DNA of 64,000 bases from assembly GCF_028583545.1 (NCBI RefSeq), contig NZ_CP087106.1, positions 6,204,580 to 6,268,579 of the forward strand, written 5' to 3'. The stretch is from Methylobacterium sp. NMS14P. GTDB taxonomy: Bacteria; Pseudomonadota; Alphaproteobacteria; Rhizobiales; Beijerinckiaceae. Within the stretch, counting starts at the first letter, position 1. Each line of letters opens with the position of its first letter. Shown here piece by piece: positions 1 through 8,892 of this stretch. The notes below the pieces were generated by a model that saw only the letters and a list, made by a program, of their open reading frames with translations, did not search any database and was not told the origin of the DNA. The translations under genes and the position numbers were made by a program.

Positions 1-109
1 GCCCCTTGCTTGATTTCGCTGCCCGGATCGCGGAAACGGCTCAGGACGTACGCCGCCTGCACCCGTGGGCGGCGCCGTCCCGGTTTCCGTCGCGGGTAAG
101 CAGGCAGGC

Positions 110-1402
<1,293 letters not shown>

Positions 1403-1681
1403 CCCTTCGCGCGCTATCCCGTTGACGACGCGTGTTTTCGGCGGCCCTGCCTGTATCCAGCCCGCGCGGGCTTGATCTAGAACGGGACGGCGGCTGAGCG
1501 GCCCGTCTCGCGATCCGGCCGCCGTCTCGAAGGCAACCGGCGCGCGGGCCCTGATCCGCGCGGTGGGATACGACAAACCGGCCGACGGCCGCGACCGGAC
1601 CTGTCGGGCGGGCGCGGACCTCGGTCCCCGGCCTCCGACCGGCGTTGCCGGACGGCGGCCGAAGGGGCGGACCAGAGTATC

Positions 1682-3145
1682 ATGGCCGATTACTACCCGC
1701 TTCTGGCCCGCGCGCTCGACGCGCTGCCGGACCGAACGCCCGCCCTGCGCAAGGCGGTCTACGACCGCGCGCGCAACGCCCTGATCAGCCAGCTGCGCTC
1801 CCTCGATCCGCCGCTGTCGGAGGCCGACATCGATCTCGAGCGCCGGGCGCTCGACGTCGCGATCGAGCGGCTCGAGGTCGATCACGGCGGGCTCCCGGCG
1901 CCTGCCAACGATGCCGCTCAGGCGCCCGAGAAGGCCGCTCCGGTTCCAATGCCGGCTCCGGCCGTTCCGGAGCCCGTCGCGCCCGAGCCGATCGTGCCCG
2001 CGGTCACGGAGCCGGAGATCCCGGAACCGTCTCCCCCCGATCCGGCGACCGGACCGATGCCGGCGCCCATCCTCCCGCCCGCGAAGCCGCCCTTCGCGGT
2101 CGCGGGCGGCGAGGGCGATCGGGAGGCCGGCGCCAGTCCGCGCGAGGCGCCGATCCCGTTCGCGCCGCCTCGCCCGGGCATACCGCCGCACGTCGCGCCC
2201 GACGCGGCCCCGCCGGTTGCCGAGACGTCCGCCGCGGAGGCGCCCGCGGTCGACGATCCGGACGCCGAGGCCGCAGGCGGTCGTCAGCGGCCGCGGATCG
2301 AGGTGGTCCCGCCGCGGACCGGTCGGTCCCGCGTGCTGCGCAACGTCTTCGTCGGCGGTGTCCTGGCGGTGGTGATCGGCCTGATCGCCGTCGCGGCCTT
2401 CCTGCTGCGCGACCGGCCGCAGAACCTGCCGTCGGGCGGCACGGAGACCGCGGATACGCAGCAGCCGGAGGGCGAGACCAAGTTCGGCGACCGGGTCGGC
2501 GGTGACGCCGCACCGGCACCGAAGGCCCCGACGCGCGTCGAGAACAGCGCGCCGCCGCGCGCGGCGGCCACGCCCGCGCCCGCCGATGCCGGCGTCGCCG
2601 TCGCGCAGAGGGCGGAGCTGGTCGAGGAGGCGACGGGCGCCGAGGGCGGTCAGCCAACCGTGACGCCGGGGCGGGTGACGTGGCGGCTCGAGACCGTGAA
2701 CGGGGATCAGGGGCAGCCGGTCCAGAACGCCGTCGTCGCCACCGTGACCATCCCGGATGCCGGCCTGACGCTGGTGATGACCATCCAGCGCAATCTCGAC
2801 GCGACCCTGCCGGCGTCCCACACGGTCAGCTTGGCGTTCAGCCAGAGCGGCGGCAACGCCGCGTCCAGAACGGTCCAGGATGTCGGGTTGCTCCAGGCCA
2901 AGGACGAGCAGAGCGCCCGCGGCTCGCCGGTCTCGGGGTTGCCCGTCCGCGTCCGCGACAACCTGTTCCTGATCGGCCTGTCGTCGCTGCAGAACGACGT
3001 CGAGCGCAACACCGACCTGCTCCTGCACCGGAACTGGTTCGACATCGCGCTGCGCTACACGTCCGGTCGCCGGGCGGTGCTGACCTTCGAGAAGGGCGCC
3101 GCCGGCGCCCAGGTGATGCAGAACGCCTTCGACGCGTGGCAGTGA
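1682..3145 (+). CDS. proline/alanine-rich single-pass membrane protein, unknown function
   Basis: The 487-aa product has four visible parts. Residues 1–75 look alpha-helical and may be conserved (start MADYYPLLARALDALPDRTP). Residues 75–215 are a Pro/Ala/Glu-rich low-complexity stretch. A single hydrophobic segment (VFVGGVLAVVIGLIAVAAFLL) lies near 219–241. A C-terminal domain of about 170 residues begins after another Pro/Ala linker and includes WRLETVNGDQGQPVQNAVVA. The layout (short cytoplasmic domain, disordered linker, one membrane span, periplasmic domain) suggests a cell-envelope anchored protein. I do not recognise a named family. It ends just before a strong hairpin and converges with rpoH. 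Confidence 0.85.
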   Translation: MADYYPLLARALDALPDRTPALRKAVYDRARNALISQLRSLDPPLSEADIDLERRALDVAIERLEVDHGGLPAPANDAAQAPEKAAPVPMPAPAVPEPVAPEPIVPAVTEPEIPEPSPPDPATGPMPAPILPPAKPPFAVAGGEGDREAGASPREAPIPFAPPRPGIPPHVAPDAAPPVAETSAAEAPAVDDPDAEAAGGRQRPRIEVVPPRTGRSRVLRNVFVGGVLAVVIGLIAVAAFLLRDRPQNLPSGGTETADTQQPEGETKFGDRVGGDAAPAPKAPTRVENSAPPRAAATPAPADAGVAVAQRAELVEEATGAEGGQPTVTPGRVTWRLETVNGDQGQPVQNAVVATVTIPDAGLTLVMTIQRNLDATLPASHTVSLAFSQSGGNAASRTVQDVGLLQAKDEQSARGSPVSGLPVRVRDNLFLIGLSSLQNDVERNTDLLLHRNWFDIALRYTSGRRAVLTFEKGAAGAQVMQNAFDAWQ

Positions 3146-3186
3146 CCACCCGGCTGCGGTCGCCGTCCGGGCTCTAATCCGACTGG

Positions 3187-3219
3187 GCCCGCCCGGCGCG
3201 TCACGCGCGCCGGGCGGGC
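3187..3219. terminator. GC-rich hairpin between convergent genes
   Basis: A 14-bp perfect inverted repeat (GCCCGCCCGGCGCG and its complement) with a 5-base loop lies between two convergent stop codons. No T-run follows on either strand, so it may act as a bidirectional barrier rather than a classical intrinsic terminator. Confidence 0.5.
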
Positions 3220-3226
3220 GGACCGG

Positions 3227-4120
3227 TCAGCGGGCCTCGATGCCGGTCCGGGGCAACTCGCGGCTGGCGATGTTGCGCTTGACCGCTTCCTGCACCTTCT
3301 CGAAGGCGCGAACCTCGATCTGCCGGACGCGCTCGCGGGAGACGCCGAACTCGCCGGAGAGGTCCTCCAGGGTGATCGGGTCCTCGGCGAGGCGTCGGGC
3401 CTCGAAGATGCGGCGCTCGCGCGGGTTCAGCACGCCGAGCGCGTCCTTGAGCGCGGACAGGCGGTTCTGGCCCTCCTGCTCCCGCGCCAGCACGGTCTCC
3501 TGGCTCGGACTGTTGTCCACGAGCCAGTCCTGCCACTCACCCTCGCCCTCCTCGCGCAGGGGCGCGTTGAGCGAGGTGTCGCCGGACAGGCGCCGGTTCA
3601 TGTCGATCACGTCCTGCTCGGGCACGCCGAGACGGGTGGCGATCTGCTTCACCTGATCGGGCTTGAGATCGCCCTCGTCGAGGGCCGAGATCTTGCCCTT
3701 CGCCTTCCGCAGGTTGAAGAACAGCTTCTTCTGGTTCGCGGTCGTGCCCATCTTCACGAGGGACCACGAGCGCAGGATGTATTCCTGGATCGCCGCCTTG
3801 ATCCACCACATCGCGTAGGTGGCCAGCCGGAAGCCCTTGTCGGGATCGAAGCGCTTGACCGCCTGCATCAGGCCGACATTGCCTTCCGACACGACCTCGC
3901 CGATCGGCAGGCCGTAGCCGCGGTAGCCCATGGCGATCTTGGCCACGAGGCGCAGATGCGACGTCACGAGCCGGTGCGCGGCCTCGCGGTCACCGGCGTC
4001 CCGCCAGGCCTTCGCCAGCGTGAACTCCTCCGACGGCTCCAGCATCGGGAACTTGCGAATCTCGTCGAGGTAGCGCGAGAGGCCACCTTCGTTGGCGAGC
4101 ACGGGCAGCGTACCGGCCAT
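3227..4120 (-). CDS. rpoH: RNA polymerase heat-shock sigma factor (sigma-32)
   Basis: Group 3 sigma-70 family factor that directs RNA polymerase to heat-shock promoters. In the 297-aa product, region 2 includes LVTSHLRLVAKIAMGYRGYGLPIGEVVSEGN-type sequence followed by the region 2.4 block GFRLATYAMWWIKAAIQEYI. An RpoH-box-like stretch (QKKLFFNLRKAKGKI) comes next, and region 4 ends with LEDLSGEFGVSRERVRQIEVRAFEKVQ. The start ATG is preceded by AGGAGAA at good spacing. Alphaproteobacteria often carry several rpoH copies and I cannot tell which paralogue this is. The roughly 237-base region upstream, shared with the end of the pseudouridine synthase gene, presumably holds its promoter. Confidence 0.95.
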   Translation of the reverse strand: MAGTLPVLANEGGLSRYLDEIRKFPMLEPSEEFTLAKAWRDAGDREAAHRLVTSHLRLVAKIAMGYRGYGLPIGEVVSEGNVGLMQAVKRFDPDKGFRLATYAMWWIKAAIQEYILRSWSLVKMGTTANQKKLFFNLRKAKGKISALDEGDLKPDQVKQIATRLGVPEQDVIDMNRRLSGDTSLNAPLREEGEGEWQDWLVDNSPSQETVLAREQEGQNRLSALKDALGVLNPRERRIFEARRLAEDPITLEDLSGEFGVSRERVRQIEVRAFEKVQEAVKRNIASRELPRTGIEAR

Positions 4121-4357
4121 GGCATTCTCCTGGACCTAATGTCCCCCTGTCGGGCGGACGCGACGGACAACAGTGCCGTCCACTCGGGCCGCTCTTGAGC
4201 CGACCCTGCCGGCCCCCCATCTCGTACGGGTCACCGGGGAGCCGGTCGCGGTCGATGACACCCACGTCGTCAACAACGCGCCACCGGCGATTTTGGTCGT
4301 ACCATGTCACGATCTGACGCGGTACGGGGTGATCTTTCGCACGCCGCGGCGTGGCGG

Positions 4358-5362
4358 TTACCCGCGCGGCGCCCCGTCCGCCTCGGCCCTGAGAGCTTGC
4401 ACCAGGGCGGTCATATCGGGCGGTAGCGGGCTCTCGAATCGCAGCGTCGCGCCGGTGCGCGGGTGGCTGAAGCCGAGCAGTTCCGCGTGGAGCGCCTGGC
4501 GCCCGAGTGCGGTGAGGGCGGCGCGGGCGTCCTGCGTCAGGCGGGCCGCCTTGGTCCGGAAGGCGCCGCCGTAGACCGTGTCCCCGAGCAGGGGATGTCC
4601 GCGATGGGCGAGGTGCACGCGGATCTGATGGGTGCGGCCCGTCTCCAGCCGGCACCGCACGAGGGCCGCCTCGCGATAGGCCTCGGCCACGGCGTAGTGG
4701 GTCACCGCGTGGCGCCCGCTCGCGTCCGACACGACGGCGATCTTCTCCCGATGGAAGCGCGACCGCGCGAGGTGGGCCTGGATCGTCCCGGCCCGCGGCT
4801 GGGGCAGGCCCCAGACCACGGCGGCGTAGGCGCGTTCCAGCGGTCCGGACCGGCCGTGATCGGCGAACTGGGCGGTGAGGCCCTGGTGGGCCGTGTCGTT
4901 CTTGGCGACGACGATCAGCCCGCTCGTGTCCTTGTCGAGGCGGTGGACGATGCCGGGCCGGCGCACACCGCCGATCCCCGACAGGCTGGCTCCGCAATGG
5001 GCGATGAGGGCGTTGACCAGCGTCCCGCTCTCGTGACCCGGGGCGGGATGGACCACGAGGCCGGCCGGCTTATCGATGACGATCAGGTCGTCGTCCTCGT
5101 AGACGATCGGCAGATCCGCGGCCTCGGCCATCGGCTCCGCCGGAGCGGCCGGGGGCACCGTGAGCACGATGTGCGCGCCGGTGGCGACCTTGCTGGCCGG
5201 GTCGAGCGCCGGGAGGCCGTCCCGCTGCACCTGGCCGGTGCGGATAAGGTCCTGCAGCCGGGCCCGCGACAGATCCGGGAACAGGGCGACCAGTGCCCGG
5301 TCGAGCCGCACCCCTCCCTCGGCCACGATTCCGGCCCGCTCGTCCTGCGCGTTATCCACCAC
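4358..5362 (-). CDS. RluA-family 23S rRNA pseudouridine synthase (RluD-like)
   Basis: Isomerises specific uridines in 23S rRNA to pseudouridine. An N-terminal S4-like RNA-binding region (VRLDRALVALFPDLSRARLQDLIRTGQV) is followed by the catalytic domain with VIDKPAGLVVHPAPGH and the RluA signature GIVHRLDKDTSGL, which contains the catalytic Asp; RTHQIRVHLAHRGHPLLGDTVYGG is near the C-terminus. An open frame continues upstream into tRNA-Glu, so the true start must lie downstream of it. GTG codons at 5362 and 5359 follow an AGGGG sequence and are the best candidates. It is transcribed toward rpoH, the usual order in related genomes. RluC and RluD cannot be separated from sequence alone, though length and domains favour RluD. 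Confidence 0.92.
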   Translation of the reverse strand: MVDNAQDERAGIVAEGGVRLDRALVALFPDLSRARLQDLIRTGQVQRDGLPALDPASKVATGAHIVLTVPPAAPAEPMAEAADLPIVYEDDDLIVIDKPAGLVVHPAPGHESGTLVNALIAHCGASLSGIGGVRRPGIVHRLDKDTSGLIVVAKNDTAHQGLTAQFADHGRSGPLERAYAAVVWGLPQPRAGTIQAHLARSRFHREKIAVVSDASGRHAVTHYAVAEAYREAALVRCRLETGRTHQIRVHLAHRGHPLLGDTVYGGAFRTKAARLTQDARAALTALGRQALHAELLGFSHPRTGATLRFESPLPPDMTALVQALRAEADGAPRG

Positions 5363-5465
5363 GACCCCTATTCGCTCCCGATCTGACCCGCCGCGGCGGA
5401 TTTCCTGACAAAGGCACTTGCTCCGCCGCCGGGTGGTGGCTATAGCAGCCCCGCGCCGCCGGAAA

Positions 5466-5541
5466 GCTCCCATCGTCTAGCGGTCTAGGACGTCGCCCTC
5501 TCACGGCGAAAACAGGGGTTCGATTCCCCTTGGGAGCGCCA
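5466..5541 (+). tRNA. tRNA-Glu (anticodon CTC)
   Basis: The cloverleaf is complete: acceptor arms GCTCCCA/TGGGAGC, anticodon stem TCGCC/GGCGA around loop CTCTCAC giving anticodon CTC, T-arm CAGGGGTTCGATTCCCCTT-type, and an encoded CCA at 5539–5541. It lies divergent to the pseudouridine synthase gene, whose reading frame must begin left of it. Confidence 0.96.
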
Positions 5542-5839
5542 GCGCGCTGGCAGCCTTCTTGGGCTGCGCATTGCTTCTCTGCTAAATCGCGGGTCGGCCA
5601 CGTGCTCAGCACGCCGCATGGGTGCTCGGCACCCGCGATGCGCGCGTCGTCTCCCGGCTGACCCCGAACTTACGTGACCGGTCGATAGATCGCGCAGTCC
5701 CTATCGCGACCTCGCGGCATCACGGACCCTCGTCGTGCCGACGTCGCGCGATGGTGGTGATCAGGCCGCGGATGCGGGCTCTGCTCCGAGCCGGCCGAGT
5801 ACGCGCCGGCGATCTGCGAGACGGTGTCGGTGTCCCGCC

Positions 5840-5980
5840 CTACCAGAACCAGACGACGCGGCCGGACACCGCGTAGATGACGAACCAGAGCCCGACGGCC
5901 AGGACGAGCCAAGCCACCACGAGGGCCGGATGAGGCTTCCTGCGGGTGCGGCTGAGGCGAACGGGAGCGATCTGATCCAT
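5840..5980 (-). CDS. small single-pass membrane protein (46 aa)
   Basis: An open frame starting MDQIAPVRLSRTRRKPHPAL has a positively charged N-terminus of about 18 residues, one hydrophobic helix (VVAWLVLAVGLWFVIYAV, residues about 21–38) and a short tail ending RVVWFW. The positive-inside pattern and clean hydrophobic segment make chance unlikely even though the frame is short. No strong ribosome-binding site is visible (GAGATG lies about 15 bases upstream). Function is unknown; it stands alone in an otherwise poorly coding region downstream of tRNA-Glu. Confidence 0.5.
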   Translation of the reverse strand: MDQIAPVRLSRTRRKPHPALVVAWLVLAVGLWFVIYAVSGRVVWFW

Positions 5981-6321
5981 GAGTGTGCGGACGGCATCTC
6001 CTGCCGACCGCGTGCACGGAGGCTCCTCGCCCTGAGCCTTGGGGCCTCATGGTTGCGGTCGGCGACAACGGCGCCTAACGACCAACATCCGCCGTCGGTG
6101 TCCCCATCAAAAGATGCGTTGAGGCGAGGCGTCTTGCCGATCAGTCGCACGGCATGCGCACAAAAATCGACAGCCGGCAGGCTACGCGGCCTGTGGTCAA
6201 CGTGGATATCGGGGATGAGGCTCAGTCTCCCCGACCTAGGATGTTGCGCGGCGCAACCCATTAACACCGCGAGGCTTTTCGCCGGGCATGATGGCGCGAT
6301 GCCTCAACCCGCGAGCTCACG
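5981..6321. other. intergenic region without a supported gene
   Basis: About 340 bases between the small membrane-protein gene and the next plus-strand gene. All long frames have biased, low-complexity translations and no ribosome-binding sites. I see no RNA gene or repeat. Confidence 0.5.
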
Positions 6322-6519
6322 ATGCACTTCAAGATCCACGCCACCGGACAGCATCTGTGGACCTGGGTGCTGCTCGACGAGACGGAGATGACGGTGGCCG
6401 AGTCCGACCGGTCGTTCCCATCCCGGACGCAGGCCTCCGCGGCGGCTTTGGCCTTCGCGAAGCTGGTCGCGCGGGCCAGCCGCTCGCTCACGGGTGGCGC
6501 GTCGAGCAGCCTTCTGTAG
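6322..6519 (+). CDS. small conserved-looking hypothetical protein (65 aa)
   Basis: The product starts MHFKIHATGQHLWTWVLLDE and continues with a beta-rich half followed by an alanine-rich helix (TQASAAALAFAKLVARASRS). The strand–strand–helix pattern and a start beginning 'xFKIxxxxxxxWxWxLxD' resemble small DUF1508/YegP-like folds, but the match is weak and I do not assign it. The ATG has only a weak GAG-type ribosome-binding site. It has no operon partners. Confidence 0.55.
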   Translation: MHFKIHATGQHLWTWVLLDETEMTVAESDRSFPSRTQASAAALAFAKLVARASRSLTGGASSSLL

Positions 6520-7436
6520 GCGATCGCCTCCGCCGCGGCTCTCCAGAAACTGCTCGGGCCGCGTTCCTCGGCCAATCAGCGCCAGCGCTCCTTCATGCGA
6601 GCGCGCACGTAGACGGTCCCGAGGCAGCCCTCGCGGTCCGACTGGACGCACGCGTTGCTCATGCGGGCAGTCATCTCGGGACTCGGCGACTGGCGACTTA
6701 CGCCGTTCCCGTCGGCGCCGGAGAAGATCGACGAACGCGGCCAATTAGAATCCGCAGACCAGCCGCGAGTTGTCGTAGAACCGGTGCCTGCGCTCCTCCG
6801 TGACGACGCAGTGCTCGCTCATCGCTGTCACCGGCGGATCTCTCAGTGCCGCACCGTGCGAGGCTCGGTCGGGGCCTGCGACGGGCCGCCCTGTTCTGCC
6901 GAGTGCGTCGCTGTTGAAATAGGCTGAGGAGAGATCCTTTCCACGCATTCGATAGATGCTGATCGCAAGCTGACGCTTCCTATGCGGGCGATCTCTGCAG
7001 GATCGACCACGGTCCCTTTGTCATGAAGCCCAGCACCGACACGCCGAGCCTGAAGCTGGGCTTCAGAGGCGACATTCGCGCGGCTCGACGTGCCGCAGGG
7101 TGGTCGGCAGATCAGGTACCTATCTCGTCCGGTGCATGCGGTGAGGGGCGTGCAGAAGCGGAGACTTCCGACGAATAGGAGCCGCGTTGGATCAGTTCCT
7201 CACGCTGGCGATTATTGACCTGCATATAGATTCTATTTCTGATGCTCGAACCTTCCGGCTGCGGCATATCCCGAGGCGGCGACGCTGTTAATCATATCTG
7301 CGAAATGCTCGCTATGTCAGTGATTTGCCGCAATCAATAATTCGTGGGGTGAGTCTGTTGCTGTCCGCTCTTGCGTGACGGGTTATTGCCATATACCCCA
7401 TATGCGATAGACGACGCGCGATCGAGGGCTGGGGGG
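6520..7436. other. long region without a confident gene; one hairpin
   Basis: About 900 bases with no convincing gene. Only very short frames are present: 28 codons on the minus strand at about 6577–6663, 25 codons on the minus strand at about 6745, and 51 codons on the plus strand at 7023–7178, each without a good ribosome-binding site. A perfect 10-bp inverted repeat (GAAGCCCAGC at 7025–7034, complement at 7055–7064) with a 20-base loop could be an RNA hairpin. The part from 7180 to 7370 is more AT-rich than its surroundings and may hold a promoter for the gene at 7437. Confidence 0.45.
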
Positions 7437-7934
7437 ATGCCGCTGGTTGTCATCTTGGCTGCCTTGTGCAGCGGATTGGCTGTGCTTGCGTTCGGCTGGG
7501 AAAACTTCGGTTTCTACGCGGTAATACTGGCGTCTTGTGCCGCGAGCGCGACCGCCGTGCTGGTGGGCGGCGGACTCGCGCTCCTGAGGGTCGCAACGTC
7601 CCGGAACGCGCAGGATCCCGCGCAGATCTTCGACATCGCCGGTCTCACCAGCGGCGGTCGCCGAGACCTACGCCTCGTGCCGCGGAGACTCTACTTCGAT
7701 ATCGAGCACGATCGCGAGATCATCAAGGATGAGATCGGCATCGAGGCGACGAGCCTCGATCAGGCGCTGGACGACGCCCGGAGCGTGATCCGGGACATGG
7801 TGCAGGAGCTTGCCGACGACGGTTACGAGGAGGATTGGGTGCTGGTCGTGCGCGATGCCAGAGGGGCCTCGGTCGCGCGCCTGCCCATCGAACGGACGCC
7901 CGTGCAGGCGCAGTCCGATCGCCGATCCGCTTGA
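7437..7934 (+). CDS. two-helix membrane protein with C-terminal DUF6894-like domain
   Basis: The 165-aa product has two hydrophobic segments at about residues 3–19 (VVILAALCSGLAVLAFGW) and 24–46, then a soluble tail. The tail (RRLYFDIEHDREIIKDEIGIEATSLDQALDDARSVI…) matches the pattern of the DUF6894 family common in methylobacteria, with a PRxYFD-type strand, a conserved D/E-rich turn and a helix. The frame is open to a TTG at 7371, but the ATG at 7437 sits directly after a G-rich ribosome-binding stretch and begins the first membrane helix, so I use it. Function is unknown; it lies convergent to the ECF sigma gene. Confidence 0.75.
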   Translation: MPLVVILAALCSGLAVLAFGWENFGFYAVILASCAASATAVLVGGGLALLRVATSRNAQDPAQIFDIAGLTSGGRRDLRLVPRRLYFDIEHDREIIKDEIGIEATSLDQALDDARSVIRDMVQELADDGYEEDWVLVVRDARGASVARLPIERTPVQAQSDRRSA

Positions 7935-8004
7935 TCACGGGATCGATCTGACCGCGTCCTCGTCCCGGCAGCATACGGCGCCGGACGGCGAATGCGCCCC
8001 CGGA

Positions 8005-8712
8005 TCAGCGCTCACCCAGTTCGTGAAGCAGACGGTCACGGGCCCGACTGACCCGGCTCTTCACCGTGCCCGCGGGGCACCCGATCACGCTGGCGGCGAC
8101 CTCGTAGGGAAGACCGTCCACAGCCACGAGGATCAGTGCCTCGCGATAGGCTGGTTCGAGCCGGTCGATCGCGGCCTCGATCTCCTTCAAGCCCATGCTG
8201 TGTTCCTGGGCGGCCGGTTCCGAGAGGGCGGTGGCGTGCACCCCGTCGGGATCCGGGATCTCGAGGCGTCGCTTGCGCCGCCCGTTGATGAAACCGTTGC
8301 GCAGGATCGTGAACAGCCACGCGACGAGGCGCGTGCCGGGCTGGAAACGCTGCCGATGCTCCCACGCCTTGAGAAGCGTGAACTGCACGAGATCGTCGGC
8401 CTCGACGCCGTCGAACGTCAGCGACAGGGCGTAACGGCGCAGGCGTGGCACCAGAGCGATCAGATCGTCCTTGAAAGCACCGGGCACCTGCTGCCCGGCC
8501 TCGGCGGCATCCAGGGCCGCGGACAGGCGGTCCAGCACGTCGGCGAGCCGGGAGCCGATCTCGATTGGTGCAACTTCTGAATAGTATTTCCGCAGCCTTT
8601 CGCCGATCTGCGCGTGGACACGCGAAATGGCTGGATCGGACGTGCCGGTCGGATCGCGCTCTTCGTCTGCGGGCTTCACGGTGAAGCTCTGGGCTCGATG
8701 GGATGGAGACAT
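8005..8712 (-). CDS. ECF sigma factor with NepR-like N-terminal segment (EcfG-type)
   Basis: The 235-aa product is an extracytoplasmic-function sigma factor of the alphaproteobacterial general stress response type. Residues 80–145 form region 2 (LIALVPRLRRYALSLTFDGVEADDLVQFTLLKAWEH, then LVAWLFTILRNGFINGRRKRR). Residues 173–235 form region 4 (AIDRLEPAYREALILVAVDGLPYEVAASVIGCPAGTVKSRVSRARDRL). Residues 31–70 (VHAQIGERLRKYYSEVAPIE, then SRLADVLDRLSAALD) resemble the core helix of NepR, the anti-sigma factor of this response, in the same continuous frame. EcfG proteins normally lack this segment, and nepR is normally a separate gene. The ATG at 8712 is the best visible start. It is divergent from the PAS/LuxR gene, whose promoter matches the EcfG consensus. 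The sigma call is secure; the NepR-like call is from pattern only. Confidence 0.88.
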   Translation of the reverse strand: MSPSHRAQSFTVKPADEERDPTGTSDPAISRVHAQIGERLRKYYSEVAPIEIGSRLADVLDRLSAALDAAEAGQQVPGAFKDDLIALVPRLRRYALSLTFDGVEADDLVQFTLLKAWEHRQRFQPGTRLVAWLFTILRNGFINGRRKRRLEIPDPDGVHATALSEPAAQEHSMGLKEIEAAIDRLEPAYREALILVAVDGLPYEVAASVIGCPAGTVKSRVSRARDRLLHELGER

Positions 8713-8817
8713 CACCGCGACGGGCAAGATATCTCGCTTGAGGGACGCAGACTTATCTCTGGTTGATATCGACGACGTCAATGGTTCAGGTATACCAGTG
8801 AAAATCGCGGATCGCGC

Positions 8818-8842
8818 GGAACCGGCTTGTGCGCAACCCGTT
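8818..8842 (+). promoter_or_regulatory. EcfG-type promoter (GGAAC-N16-CGTT)
   Basis: GGAAC at 8818–8822 and CGTT at 8839–8842, separated by 16 bases, match the consensus reported for general-stress sigma EcfG in alphaproteobacteria. The pair lies about 50 bases upstream of the GTG start of the PAS/LuxR gene and points toward it. Confidence 0.65.
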
Positions 8843-8892
8843 TGTGCCCCGCTGCCGACAGGGCAGTGAGCGGGTGACGGGGGGCAGAAGCT

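Noticed and set aside
6261..6744. Overlapping minus-strand frames of 104 and 146 codons
   Set aside because: Low-complexity Arg-rich translations, overlapping a better-supported plus-strand gene and lacking ribosome-binding sites.
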